DNA of 64,000 nucleotides from Oceanospirillaceae bacterium (GTDB lineage Bacteria; Pseudomonadota; Gammaproteobacteria; Pseudomonadales; Oceanobacteraceae). The notes beneath the pieces are model-generated. The model did no database searches, had not been told where the DNA came from, and worked only from the letters and a program-made list of their open reading frames with translations. Positions 54,457-63,104 of this stretch are shown piece after piece; position 1 is the stretch's first letter, and every line of letters begins with the position of its first letter. The stretch covers positions 124,001 through 188,000 of the forward strand of contig PBQA01000013.1 in assembly GCA_002724925.1 (NCBI GenBank). The letters run 5' to 3'. Position numbers and translations under genes: made by a program.

Positions 54457-54573
54457 AGCAATAATTGAGCCAGAAGTGAAATCTGCACATAAATGGCGCG
54501 AGGTCGCTTCCAGCGTGCTGCCTGACTGTTCAAGTGGAGAAAAATATACCTCAATATGCACTAATTATGTGCA
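54457..54573 (-). promoter_or_regulatory. Sigma-54 promoter and NtrC-type enhancer upstream of ntrBC
   Basis: On the minus strand TGGCTCAATTATTGCT (54472 to 54457) has GG and GC in -24/-12 spacing, with a start predicted near 54446, 15 nt before the ntrB ATG. TGCAC-TAATTAT-GTGCA at 54557-54573 is a perfect inverted repeat of the NtrC type, 85 bp above the -24 box. This implies direct autoactivation of ntrBC. Confidence 0.75.
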
Positions 54574-54610
54574 TTAGGTGGGGCTGATGATGTGTTTTGG
54601 TGCTCTTTTT

Positions 54611-54638
54611 CGGTGCCTTGACCCTCTTTGAGGCACCG
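54611..54638. other. Stable hairpin between the DUF4124 gene and ntrB
   Basis: Arms CGGTGCCT/AGGCACCG with a 12-nt loop, just after the DUF4124 stop. No U-tract on the minus strand, so it may be a weak terminator or an mRNA-stability element. Confidence 0.45.
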
Positions 54639-54644
54639 CAGTTG

Positions 54645-55196
54645 TTATCGGGCCAGAGACGATGCACGCTTCACATGCAGAATGATGGGCTGGCTGGTGA
54701 TCCGGACTTCGCCGTCAGGCCCCCTCACTTCCATCTGCAGGCGATGTTCACCTCGGTCCAGGTTGTCTAGCTGAAAACTGGTCTGGCTGCCGCGAGCTAT
54801 TTCAGTACCGGCGTCCAACAGTACAATGCTGTCTTTTTTCTGAAGTGCTGGGGTAAGCACACCTGAAATCCGCACATCGCCATTCACGCCGATGGGCAGT
54901 GTAGTACCATCGGCCGGAGAGATAATACTTAGGCTGGTATACGTTGGCGTAACCGGCTCATCGCTCGATTCACCAGAAGGGCGTTCGGGCTCAGGAACAT
55001 TAAACGCAGGCATGGACGGCAGCTCTTGAACCACATGAGTTTCTGAGCCCGCGCTTTTACGATCGCTGAATATCGGGTTACCGTCGGCATCCCGTGTGAT
55101 ATACACCTTGGTCTGGGCAATAGCGGGGAGCGCACTGGTGACCAAAATAGCCGCAGTGGCCAGAAGCGTTATAAAGGTGGTCGTTGAGTGTCGCAT
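54645..55196 (-). CDS. DUF4124 domain exported protein
   Basis: Exported protein of 183 residues; the second ATG (55196) is chosen because GGAG lies 8 nt before it and only 2 nt before the first. Signal peptide (about 1-27, ending PAIAQ), then the DUF4124 motif KVYITRDADGNPIFSDRKS, a Pro/Ser/Glu linker, and an Ig-like beta domain (ISPADGTTLPIG... LQMEVRGPDGEV). DUF4124 genes often sit between glnA and ntrB. Function unknown. Confidence 0.85.
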   Translation of the reverse strand: MRHSTTTFITLLATAAILVTSALPAIAQTKVYITRDADGNPIFSDRKSAGSETHVVQELPSMPAFNVPEPERPSGESSDEPVTPTYTSLSIISPADGTTLPIGVNGDVRISGVLTPALQKKDSIVLLDAGTEIARGSQTSFQLDNLDRGEHRLQMEVRGPDGEVRITSQPIILHVKRASSLAR

Positions 55197-55296
55197 ATCC
55201 ATATCTCCGGGGTGCTAAGGCACGTATTTGAACTGAGTATAGAACGCGCTATCCTGCGCCCGCAAACCGCAGCGGTATTTCAGTGGGAGTTTTTCA

Positions 55297-55731
55297 ATGA
55301 TTGGCTTGATACAAAGGGTGTCTGAGGCAAGTGTTTGTGTCGACGGTGAGGTCATTGGTAGCGCCGGGCGCGGTCTGCTGGTGTTGCTTGGCGTGCAGAA
55401 AGGCGATGATCAGGAAAAGGCTGACCGCCTGTTAGATAAAATTCTGCGCTACCGGGTCTTCCCGGATGATGAAGGGCGAATGAACCGGAGCATCAGCGAT
55501 ATCGACGGCGATCTTCTGGTTGTTTCTCAGTTTACCCTGGCGGCAGACACCCGAAAGGGCACACGCCCGGGCTTTTCAGGCGCAGCAGCACCGGACGATG
55601 CCAACGCCTTGTATGAATACTTTTGTGCGCGGGCCAGTGGAAAAGTGACTACGGGTACCGGATGTTTCGGTGCAGATATGCGGGTATCTCTGGTAAACGA
55701 TGGTCCGGTGACTTTCTGGTTGGAGGTTTGA
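55297..55731 (+). CDS. dtd: D-aminoacyl-tRNA deacylase
   Basis: Removes D-amino acids (and Gly from tRNA-Ala) from tRNA. The 144-residue protein carries the two family motifs, [19 protein letters not shown] (SQFTL) and [13 protein letters not shown] (NDGPVT). Normal length. Confidence 0.97.
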   Translation: MIGLIQRVSEASVCVDGEVIGSAGRGLLVLLGVQKGDDQEKADRLLDKILRYRVFPDDEGRMNRSISDIDGDLLVVSQFTLAADTRKGTRPGFSGAAAPDDANALYEYFCARASGKVTTGTGCFGADMRVSLVNDGPVTFWLEV

Positions 55732-55871
55732 CCCAGGTTCAGGAGCGCTTTATTGATACCGGTCAAGTTTCATTGTCCGGCGCTTCTGATATGCTTCGCG
55801 GCTGACCGATCGTCCGAGGGTACCCAGCCCGGCGTAAACATTTAAAATCCGAATAATGAAGGAATCCCGTC

Positions 55872-56249
55872 ATGTACATGGCACTTAAACATTCACACAT
55901 TGGCTTTGTTTACCTGTCGTTTATTCTGTTTCTGGTCCGCTTTGGACTGGCAAATTACAAGCCTGCGCTTAACGGTAATAAAGCACTGAATATCGCAACG
56001 CACGGCATTAACGCACTGCTTCTCGCGACTGCGGGTGCTCTGTGTGTGACTCTGAGTCAGTATCCGTTTGAAGCGGCGTGGGTAACAGCAAAACTGTTGG
56101 GCCTGATTGCATACGTTGTGCTGGGTGTAATTGCGATTAAGAAGGTCAATGTAAAGGCCTTTGTTCTGGCGATCGTCGTATTTGTATATCTGTTTGGCGT
56201 GGCTAAAGCGCACAGTGCGTTATCTTGGGTAGGTATGCTGATCGCTTAA
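55872..56249 (+). CDS. SirB2-family integral membrane protein
   Basis: Membrane protein of 125 residues with four hydrophobic helices (about 10-28, 41-60, 72-88, 96-115) and His residues HSHIGFVYLS and THGINALLL typical of the SirB family. In Salmonella SirB was linked to invasion-gene expression by an unresolved mechanism. An ATG two codons in is an equally possible start. Confidence 0.82.
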   Translation: MYMALKHSHIGFVYLSFILFLVRFGLANYKPALNGNKALNIATHGINALLLATAGALCVTLSQYPFEAAWVTAKLLGLIAYVVLGVIAIKKVNVKAFVLAIVVFVYLFGVAKAHSALSWVGMLIA

Positions 56250-56269
56250 TCTTCACGTAGCTTTGCATC

Positions 56270-56297
56270 AAAAAAGGCAGCCTTAGCTGCCTTTTTT
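56270..56297. terminator. Bidirectional terminator between SirB-like gene and chemoreceptor gene
   Basis: AAAAAA-GGCAGC-CTTA-GCTGCC-TTTTTT, a short GC stem with A- and U-runs on both sides, between convergent genes. Confidence 0.92.
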
Positions 56298-56332
56298 GTG
56301 CACATTTTTCTACTTGCTGATTAAAAACGCCA

Positions 56333-57961
56333 TCAGACAGTGAAGTTAGAAACGCTTTTGCGCATATCGGAAATATTCTGCTCAAGCACATTCACAGAGT
56401 CGACCAACTGGCGGGTACTGGCCTGGTTTTCCTGACTCATATGGCGAGCCTCGGTCAGGTTCTGATTAATGTTGTTTATCACAGATGTCTGCTCTTCAAT
56501 CGCTGAAGCGACTTGCAGCACCTGATCTTTGATCCGCACCAGCGCGCCCGATACCTCACCTATGTTCGACTCTGAGGCTCTTGCGGTTTCGACCGAGCGC
56601 TCAGCGGTTTCTTCACCACCCTGCATACTGTTCACCGCGCGGTTTACGCCACTCTGTAGTTTGTCGATCATGCTGTTAATGTCTTCCGTTGCCTGCTGGG
56701 TTTTGCTGGCCAGGCTGCGGACTTCATCAGCAACAACCGCAAAGCCCCGGCCTTGTTCGCCTGCGCGCGCTGCCTCAATAGCCGCATTAAGCGCCAGCAG
56801 GTTCGTTTGCTCAGCGATGCCCTTAATAACATCCAGCAAAGAGGCGATGCCTGTGGTTTCCTGTTCCAGCTCGCGGATGACACCGGCTGATTCACTGACG
56901 CTGTTGGCAAGCGCTGCAATGTCGGTGACGGCACTGCGGAATTGTTCAGCAATTTCACGGACGTGCTTTTCAGCGTTGGTCGCTTCTTCGGCGACGCGTG
57001 TGGATGACTGGCTGACTTCGCCAATCGCCTGTTCCATTTCACGGTTCGCATGAGTCACGTGCTCAAGCTCGGCAACGAACTGAGCTGTGGTTTCCTGACT
57101 CTTCTGGGCGCCCTGTTCGAGTTGCTCAGTCGTGCCACGTACCTGATTCGAAACCGTCTGAACATTGGTGACCAGGCTTTGCATGCCTTCAAGGAATTGA
57201 TTGAAGGTCTTCGCCATTTCACCAATTTCGTCGTTACTTTCAACCGTGAGGCGGCGGGTCAGGTCGCCTTCACCACGAGCCAGTTTATCCAGCGCCCAGG
57301 TGGTTCGTTTGATAGGTCGGGTTAACAGCGGTGGAAGCAGGACAATCACTGCGATGATGATGGCAACCGATAAGCCTGTGAGGATGAGCAGGTTGTTCCT
57401 CGCGGATTTATTCAGCATGACACCGTCTGAATGCAGAGCGGCGGCTGATTCAGATAGGTTCTCACCAACGGTATCCAGAATCTCACGCGCTGATTCAAAT
57501 TCTTTTTCGAGCGTCCCTGTGCTGAGAGCTTCTGCTTGCTCATAAGAAATGCGCCCCGAGGTCACATCTGCAACGAGTTTTTCTGACTTAGGGCGCCACT
57601 TCGCGAAGGCCGCCAGAAACGCTTCGGCCTGAACCCGTGTTTTGTCATTTACTTGCATATTAATGACGGCATTCAGGCGATCGTACACTTGATCCAGGTT
57701 CTCTTTATGAGATGCCTTGAGGCCTTCGTAGCTTCCGCCAAAAGCCAGAGTGCGCTCGGCGATCTGAGCTTGATACAGGTCGCGGTCAGCATTAAGCACC
57801 TTATTCAGGGCCGGGGTGTAGGTGCCATTAATCAGCTCTGATGTTGTCGTGACACCACTCAGAGTATTCAGCTGAAGTATGCTGAGGATGACGAGAAGCA
57901 CCCCAATGACAGCCAAAGGTATACGAAGCTTCAGAGTGAGGCTCAGATCGCGCCAGTTCAT
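56333..57961 (-). CDS. Methyl-accepting chemotaxis protein
   Basis: Inner-membrane chemoreceptor of 542 residues from [14 protein letters not shown] (GGAGAAACGT upstream). Two transmembrane helices (about 14-34 and 190-212) flank a small helical periplasmic domain of the 4HB type; HAMP ([20 protein letters not shown]) follows, then a signalling domain with the tip sequence [34 protein letters not shown]. Ligand unknown. No pentapeptide CheR tether at the C terminus. Confidence 0.94.
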   Translation of the reverse strand: MNWRDLSLTLKLRIPLAVIGVLLVILSILQLNTLSGVTTTSELINGTYTPALNKVLNADRDLYQAQIAERTLAFGGSYEGLKASHKENLDQVYDRLNAVINMQVNDKTRVQAEAFLAAFAKWRPKSEKLVADVTSGRISYEQAEALSTGTLEKEFESAREILDTVGENLSESAAALHSDGVMLNKSARNNLLILTGLSVAIIIAVIVLLPPLLTRPIKRTTWALDKLARGEGDLTRRLTVESNDEIGEMAKTFNQFLEGMQSLVTNVQTVSNQVRGTTEQLEQGAQKSQETTAQFVAELEHVTHANREMEQAIGEVSQSSTRVAEEATNAEKHVREIAEQFRSAVTDIAALANSVSESAGVIRELEQETTGIASLLDVIKGIAEQTNLLALNAAIEAARAGEQGRGFAVVADEVRSLASKTQQATEDINSMIDKLQSGVNRAVNSMQGGEETAERSVETARASESNIGEVSGALVRIKDQVLQVASAIEEQTSVINNINQNLTEARHMSQENQASTRQLVDSVNVLEQNISDMRKSVSNFTV

Positions 57962-58085
57962 ACGTTTCTCCACAGAACAGGGACTATCCATAGAGCATAG
58001 TTCATGTTGGGCCAGTCGCCAGAGAATTGTGTAACCGGATATGCGGCCTGAAGGCCGCTACTGGGTGCTAGAAGAGAGAGCGTTA

Positions 58086-58748
58086 TCAGGCCTGTAAGCT
58101 GAGGAGATCGCGACTGTTATTAACCCGGAACCAACCGGCAATGCTGTAACGATGATTCTTTGCGGGCAGCACTTCGTGAGGAAATTCTTCAGACAGAAAA
58201 ATCACCAGACGATTCAACACGGGCTGAACCTGCGTAATCAGCTGATCTTCTTCAGCATCATAAATGGCAAGCTCTCCGCCATCGCCGGGCTGCCAGTTGT
58301 CGTTCAGGTAATAGACTGTGCTGAGTACGCGATTGGATTGTCCTTTAAAAGCATCGTAGTGCTTTTTGTATCCCGCACCGGGTGGGTAATGCGCGAAATG
58401 ACTTTCGTATTCAAACAGCCCTAACAGCAGCTCCCGGTTGGCGTAACCGCGCAGGTGCTCCATGGCCGTTAGCCAACCGGATTCTGAGGCGTCTGAGCGA
58501 TTCATCCACTGGATGGAGTCCTGGCGGATACTACGCGCAATCGTGTGATCGTCGCGACGTCCGATACCGGCTACTTTGAGGTCGCCCGTGTTTTTTATTG
58601 CCAATATCCTCTGCTGCAGTGCACGTGAGAGTGCCGCAGGCAGTGCATCGTCTACAACTACATAACCATCGCTGCGAAGCGCATCCATGATGGTATTCAG
58701 CAAAGGAAGGCAGCGAGCGGGCACTGCACTGTTATTGATGGCGTTCAC
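58086..58748 (-). CDS. 2-oxoglutarate/Fe(II) oxygenase, prolyl 4-hydroxylase type
   Basis: Soluble dioxygenase of 220 residues. The iron triad is visible as H-x-D in YKKHYDAFKG and the distal His in EFPHEVLPA; the 2-oxoglutarate Arg/Lys region is HRYSIAGWFR. Segment VLSTVYYLNDNWQPGDGGEL is typical of P4H-like proteins. The substrate (a ribosomal or other protein, or a small molecule) cannot be read. The GTG start lacks a clear ribosome binding site, so the exact N terminus is uncertain. Confidence 0.87.
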   Translation of the reverse strand: MNAINNSAVPARCLPLLNTIMDALRSDGYVVVDDALPAALSRALQQRILAIKNTGDLKVAGIGRRDDHTIARSIRQDSIQWMNRSDASESGWLTAMEHLRGYANRELLLGLFEYESHFAHYPPGAGYKKHYDAFKGQSNRVLSTVYYLNDNWQPGDGGELAIYDAEEDQLITQVQPVLNRLVIFLSEEFPHEVLPAKNHRYSIAGWFRVNNSRDLLSLQA

Positions 58749-58836
58749 GGGCGGGTATCCAAGTAGGCGAGGCGCGGTTATACCCGCCGCAAATCACGGC
58801 GTACAACGAGAAAACTTTGTCGTGACGATCAGGGAT

Positions 58837-59430
58837 TCAGCTGCTTAAAAGCGTGTAGGCTGCAAGACCGAGGAAGACGACGGCCGTGAGGCGGCGAGCA
58901 AGGTCTAAAGGCAACCGGTCCATTAACCACTGCCCCCAGATCACTACAGGCGCATTGGCGATTAACATGCCCAGCGTGGTGCCCGCAGTAACCCAGAAAA
59001 AACTCTGAAATTCCGCGGCGAGAATCACCGTGGCTATCTGTGTTTTATCTCCGACTTCGGCGATAAAAAACAGCAGAGTGGTGGCGATAAAGGCGCCATA
59101 TTTAGCGAAATTATCGTCGTCATCATCTTCTTTATCCGGAATCAGTACCCAAAGAGCCATCAGGGCAAATGATCCCGCCAGTACATAGTCGACGACTCGA
59201 CCAGATAACCAGCTTTCCATGTTTTCACCGATCCAGATACCTCCCCAACTCGAGAGACCATGATTCAGTAGAGTGGCAACGAGAATACCGCCAATGATTG
59301 CCCACTTATTACGGAAGCGTGCAACTAGCAGGAGTGATAGCAATTGTGTCTTGTCGCCAACTTCGGCAATAGCGACAGCGACGGTAGAGGCCAGAAAAGG
59401 TGAGGCACTGAAGGTGGTAATATCAAACAT
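58837..59430 (-). CDS. GDT1/UPF0016 family manganese exporter (MneA-like)
   Basis: Inner-membrane protein of 197 residues from MFDITTFSASPF with six predicted helices and a charged central loop (DKEDDDDDNFAK). It has the duplicated family motif E-x-G-D-K-T twice (AEVGDKTQLLS and AEVGDKTQIAT). Bacterial members export Mn, and the gene is preceded by a yybP-ykoY Mn riboswitch, which fits. The frame extending ten codons upstream is not favoured. Confidence 0.92.
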   Translation of the reverse strand: MFDITTFSASPFLASTVAVAIAEVGDKTQLLSLLLVARFRNKWAIIGGILVATLLNHGLSSWGGIWIGENMESWLSGRVVDYVLAGSFALMALWVLIPDKEDDDDDNFAKYGAFIATTLLFFIAEVGDKTQIATVILAAEFQSFFWVTAGTTLGMLIANAPVVIWGQWLMDRLPLDLARRLTAVVFLGLAAYTLLSS

Positions 59431-59492
59431 AAAAACTATTCCGGGCGATGATGAGCACAAGATAACGTCACAGCATCGCCCAGCGACTGTGT

Positions 59493-59622
59493 CGTTATCT
59501 CAGGTCTCATCAATCCCGATGACGGGACGTCTGCACCATGAGCTTGAGGCTCAATTATGTTGATACAGACACCAGAATCAGCAGCCTGATTGGCTGTGAC
59601 GGCAGATTACTCCCCCAAGAGA
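59493..59622 (-). promoter_or_regulatory. yybP-ykoY manganese riboswitch
   Basis: On the minus strand CTTGGGGGAGTA (about 59620-59607), TATCAACATAATTGAG (59565-59548) and GATGAGACCTGAG (about 59512-59499) match, in order, the conserved L1, L3 and 3' elements of the yybP-ykoY family, which senses Mn(II). Just below, arms at 59461-59467 and 59493-59499 (GATAACG/CGTTATC) plus CACAG/CTGTG form a hairpin ending 30 nt before the start codon, a likely expression platform. Without a U-run, control is probably translational or Rho-dependent. Confidence 0.88.
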
Positions 59623-59744
59623 GCGCTCATAGTAACATTTTCTTATCTGTACGATAAATAAATCTCGTTTTACCTCAAGCGACACCGGTGCAACTATCTG
59701 CGCATCTTAACCATACCAACCAGTACCTACAGAGGCGGACTGCC

Positions 59745-60806
59745 GTGTTATCTCAATCGTTTCGTGATCTTCTGACCATCCTTGCGCGTGCGCCGTCTGT
59801 GGTCGGTGCAGAACATTCGTTTTTCCGGGTATTGCAGCGCGCGCTGGAAGAACGCGGAGCCGACGTAAAGTGGTACGAAGGTGTGCTGGTGGCACAGGGG
59901 CGCCGCCCGCACTCTTTAATGCTGTCGGCCCACATCGACCGTCATGGTCTGATCTGTACTGGCCCGAACGAGTTTCAGTATGCCGCGTTTGTGTCAGGCG
60001 GTCGCTCTGACCTGCTGGGTAATTCTGTTTCTGAAGAACTGATGCAGCTGATTGTTGACCGCATGGGTGACGAGAAGGTTTTCGCTTATGAGCCATGGTC
60101 GGGCATGTACCGTGGCCGTGGCAGTATTCGTCAGACGTATGTGTGTCCGCATCGCAATAACCTGATCTTCGAACTCGAAGGTCTTGAGCACGTGGTCGCG
60201 GGTACGCCAGTAGCCTTTCAGGATGATCTGCGCATTACCGACGACAGCGTAACCGGCCAGATGGATAACGTTCTTACGGCGGCCATTCTGGTGTACCTGT
60301 TTGAACTGGGCTTTGAAGGCACCGCTTTCTTTACCGCACAGGAGGAAGCGGGCCGGAGCTGGCGTTACCTGCTGGAATGGTTCCGCCGTTTTGGTGGATC
60401 AACCAACCAACTGGTAGTGGTGGATACCAGCCCGTTCCCGGATGTGCCCACTGCACGTGAGCATACGCTGACGCTGCGCCACAGTGATGCCAATGCCGAG
60501 TTTAATGAAGAGCTGACTCAACAACTGGCTGATACCTGTGAACGCATGGGTATCACCTACCAGTTTAAAGACAGCTACATTAAGGCGCAGAACGCAGCAC
60601 TGGAAGCGCAGGGTGAATCGCCAAAGTCACTGGGTTCGACCGAGATGGGGCGGATTATTTCAGCGTCAGGCGGGCTGGTGGACGGGACGACACTGCAGAT
60701 ACCGACCACGGGATATCACACCATGGATGAGAGTGCATCTGTGGTAGCCTGTGAAGCGTTTATTGATGTGCTGTGTGATCTTGCTGGTATTCAGCCGGAA
60801 GAGTGA
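59745..60806 (+). CDS. M42/M20-type metallopeptidase-like protein
   Basis: Cytoplasmic peptidase-like protein of 353 residues from a GTG with AGAGG upstream (another in-frame GTG lies 19 codons earlier without a ribosome binding site). Metal-ligand segments of the co-catalytic zinc fold are present: SAHIDRHG (HxD), GQMDNVLTAA (bridging Asp), TAQEEAGRSW (catalytic Glu-Glu), VVVDTSPFPD (Asp) and TGYHTMDESAS (His). It looks most like M42 aminopeptidases. Probably intact and active; substrate unknown. Confidence 0.82.
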   Translation: MLSQSFRDLLTILARAPSVVGAEHSFFRVLQRALEERGADVKWYEGVLVAQGRRPHSLMLSAHIDRHGLICTGPNEFQYAAFVSGGRSDLLGNSVSEELMQLIVDRMGDEKVFAYEPWSGMYRGRGSIRQTYVCPHRNNLIFELEGLEHVVAGTPVAFQDDLRITDDSVTGQMDNVLTAAILVYLFELGFEGTAFFTAQEEAGRSWRYLLEWFRRFGGSTNQLVVVDTSPFPDVPTAREHTLTLRHSDANAEFNEELTQQLADTCERMGITYQFKDSYIKAQNAALEAQGESPKSLGSTEMGRIISASGGLVDGTTLQIPTTGYHTMDESASVVACEAFIDVLCDLAGIQPEE

Positions 60807-60828
60807 TACAGAGTGCCTGTGAGAAACT

Positions 60829-61176
60829 ATGAGTAAACTACCCACGCCTGATCTTAATGATCAGGCCGACAACTGCTTGCTGATCGCTCGCGGTGACGAC
60901 GTATCACCGCATTGGCTGGTCTATGAAGTGCATCGGGATTTTTTGTCTGCACCGCGTACCTTTGCAGTATTTCGCTTATGGTCAGAATACGATTTTGACT
61001 GGTTAGGGGATGAGTTCACCGAAGGTCTGCAATGCATCAGTGCGGCGGATCAGCACTGGCGTATCAGTCTGCCCAGACTGAGGTTTGAGTGCTGGGGTGA
61101 ACTTGAATTTATTCAGACCTGTTACGGCGCCGCATCGGCCTCTGAGGCGTTGGTGCGTGCTCTGACGCCGGATTAA
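60829..61176 (+). CDS. Hypothetical protein
   Basis: Soluble protein of 115 residues, not recognised. It is rich in Trp, Asp and Glu (SPHWLVYEVHRDF, FRLWSEYDFDWLGDEF, LRFECWGELEF), without signal peptide or membrane helix. It starts 22 bp after the metallopeptidase stop on the same strand and may be co-transcribed. Overlaps the convergent PpiC gene by 4 bp. Confidence 0.7.
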   Translation: MSKLPTPDLNDQADNCLLIARGDDVSPHWLVYEVHRDFLSAPRTFAVFRLWSEYDFDWLGDEFTEGLQCISAADQHWRISLPRLRFECWGELEFIQTCYGAASASEALVRALTPD

Positions 61177-61562
61177 TCGTCGTTAGAGGCTGAGTCTGCG
61201 TCTGAATTTGAAATTGGAACCGATTCTGATTCTGGAACCGGATCGGTGGTGTGAATATCATCAATCCGCTCTCGCAGCTCTCCTATTTGTCCGGCCGGGC
61301 GAATAATATGAAAACCGTAACGGGTTTCTACCGGGCCAATCCAAGGGCTGCTGCCGTCGTATTCCTGCATGGCCTGAATCATCTCTTCGGGCAGATCATC
61401 GACGTCGTGATCTCCCGCAAATCCTTTGTTTGAACCCGACGGGCAGGCTGAGTGTTCGGCCGCCAGATCTTCAAAGCGGGCGCCTAACGTCAGCTCTTTG
61501 AGAATATCGTCAGCCAGCAACGGGCTTTTCAGAAGAATATGGTTCAGCGGGATGATGGTCAC
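61173..61562 (-). CDS. Parvulin-type peptidyl-prolyl isomerase
   Basis: Small cytoplasmic PpiC-type isomerase of 129 residues from a GTG with GGAGG upstream. Core segments: LNHILLKSP, FEDLAAEHSACPSGSNKGFAG and the C-terminal VETRYGFHIIRPAGQI. About 35 acidic/Ser-rich residues follow the rotamase core (DPVPESESVPISNSDADSAS), a tail not typical of PpiC. Confidence 0.88.
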   Translation of the reverse strand: MTIIPLNHILLKSPLLADDILKELTLGARFEDLAAEHSACPSGSNKGFAGDHDVDDLPEEMIQAMQEYDGSSPWIGPVETRYGFHIIRPAGQIGELRERIDDIHTTDPVPESESVPISNSDADSASNDD

Positions 61563-61646
61563 TGGAAGCCTCCGGAGGATTGGATCGTCGGCTTCCAGTA
61601 TAGACGCTATCTCAATAGAGAAAGGGCAGGGGTACTTCCGGGGGAA

Positions 61647-62159
61647 TTATTTGGGCAGGCGGTGCTGAGCGAGCAACTGACCTGAGATGATCGACAGAAT
61701 GCAGAAGCTCAGAAACCACCAGAAACCATCGAGCAGCGTCGCCTGCATTTCAGCGGTCGCTTTGGCGGTTAAAAATGCCACCAGAATACCGACCACAAAC
61801 ACATCGACCATCGACCACTTGCTGATCGCGGCGACAATGCGCCAGCGCAGATCGCTTGGCCACAACCAGGTGAAGAGAATCGTCAGACCTTTAAGTACTG
61901 GGATAACCACACTGAAAGTCACGATCAGAAATGCCACCAGGGCATAACCCTGATCATTCAGAGATGTCACCGTCTCCCAGATGGAACGGGTCTCGTTGAA
62001 CAGTTCTGCCTTCAGGCCAAACATATTCACGCTGGCCTTAATCGTCATGATCGGCTCAGTCACCCCGGGCCAGAGTACCACGTAGCTGGCAATGGCCAGT
62101 AACAGGCCGAGGCGCTGTGCCCAGGTAGACTGTTGCAGGCTGTTGACCAGACGGTTCAT
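61647..62159 (-). CDS. PqiA-like integral membrane protein
   Basis: Membrane protein of 170 residues with four helices and the paraquat-inducible protein A motif SKWSMVDVFVVGILVAFL. It corresponds to one PqiA half, without the N-terminal zinc-ribbon cysteines. PqiA proteins form membrane complexes with MCE-domain PqiB for lipid transport; no pqiB is visible here. The start overlaps the upstream HopJ-family gene by 4 nt. Confidence 0.83.
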   Translation of the reverse strand: MNRLVNSLQQSTWAQRLGLLLAIASYVVLWPGVTEPIMTIKASVNMFGLKAELFNETRSIWETVTSLNDQGYALVAFLIVTFSVVIPVLKGLTILFTWLWPSDLRWRIVAAISKWSMVDVFVVGILVAFLTAKATAEMQATLLDGFWWFLSFCILSIISGQLLAQHRLPK

Positions 62160-62509
62160 GCTTTCGCCTTCAGCGGAAATTGATCGAAAGTGATGTTATC
62201 GGTGCCTTCGCGCAGAACGCGGCGCAGGTTGTGGTGGTTATCAACGTCTGGCGTCGCCAGCACATCACGATAATGTTCGCCGAACAGACGCAGCGTCGTT
62301 TCTTTGTCCAGCTCCAGTAGCTGACTCAGAGCAAACACCTTAGCGCTGCCCTGATTCTGGTCTGCGCTATTCATCACGCCGCCGTTATTGAACGCGGTTG
62401 GCGTGAAATCGTACCAGCCTTCGATAAACGCCAGTGTCGATGCAAACATATGCTCATCGGTGGTCAGAGAATCCAGAAATTCAGACTTGGCTTTGGCGAA
62501 ATCGGTCAT
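62156..62509 (-). CDS. HopJ type III effector family protein
   Basis: Soluble protein of 117 residues from MTDFAKAKSEF (GAGGACGCTC upstream). The conserved HopJ-family segments FIEGWYDFTPTAFNNGG, NQGSAKVFALSQL, RLFGEHYRDVL and NHHNLRRVL are all present. The family is widespread in free-living proteobacteria despite its name, so a housekeeping role is more likely than secretion. Coupled to the PqiA-like gene. Confidence 0.85.
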   Translation of the reverse strand: MTDFAKAKSEFLDSLTTDEHMFASTLAFIEGWYDFTPTAFNNGGVMNSADQNQGSAKVFALSQLLELDKETTLRLFGEHYRDVLATPDVDNHHNLRRVLREGTDNITFDQFPLKAKA

Positions 62510-62612
62510 GAGCGTCCTCAAAATATGGGCTTAATAAAAGTAAGAATAAATACGAATTTATGAGAGGCGACAAATTAGCAGAAATGCCGCGGGGCTGCTA
62601 TGTCTGAACAGG

Positions 62613-63101
62613 CTAGTGTATGGGTACTCGCCGGGCGTGAGTGAAGCGCTTCTTCCAGTAATCGGAGGTCAGATACGAGACCATAACCCCGCGACTGCTC
62701 GACACATGCAGAAACTTATCCTGCTCTATGTAAATGCCGACATGCCGGGAGTTCACTCCTGTATCAAAAAATACCAGATCCCCGGAGCGCAACGAGTGTC
62801 GAGAGACCGGAACACCCTGACTGGATTGTTGGCGGGTGCTGCGCGGCAGTTGGGTATTAAATTCATCACGAAACGTCACGTATACCAGCCCTGAGCAATC
62901 AATCCCACGCTCTGATAAACCACCAAGGCGATGGGGCGTGCCCTGCCATTGCTGGTATTCATTGTAGAGGCGGGAGCGGACATCCGGGTTTTCAAACTGG
63001 ATTGAACTCTGGCTATCGGGACCGGGAAGCGCCTGAAAGCCAGAGCAACCAGAGAGCAGTACTGTAAAAAACAACAGACTGCTCCAGACCTTAACGGGCA
63101 T
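62613..63101 (-). CDS. NlpC/P60 family peptidoglycan hydrolase lipoprotein
   Basis: Lipoprotein of 162 residues; signal peptide with lipobox LLSGC. The papain-like NlpC/P60 domain has catalytic Cys in GIDCSGLVYVTF, His in RHVGIYIEQDKF and a third residue in FLHVSSSRG. Closest in size to MepS/Spr-type DD- or LD-endopeptidases acting on peptidoglycan peptides. The ATG at 63101 lies 3 bp inside the region after the upstream gene's stop, suggesting co-transcription. Confidence 0.9.
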   Translation of the reverse strand: MPVKVWSSLLFFTVLLSGCSGFQALPGPDSQSSIQFENPDVRSRLYNEYQQWQGTPHRLGGLSERGIDCSGLVYVTFRDEFNTQLPRSTRQQSSQGVPVSRHSLRSGDLVFFDTGVNSRHVGIYIEQDKFLHVSSSRGVMVSYLTSDYWKKRFTHARRVPIH

Positions 63102-63104
63102 CAA

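Noticed and set aside
62156-62509. Type III secretion effector implied by the HopJ family name
   Set aside because: No secretion system genes are present and the family is common in non-pathogens; the name does not indicate function here.
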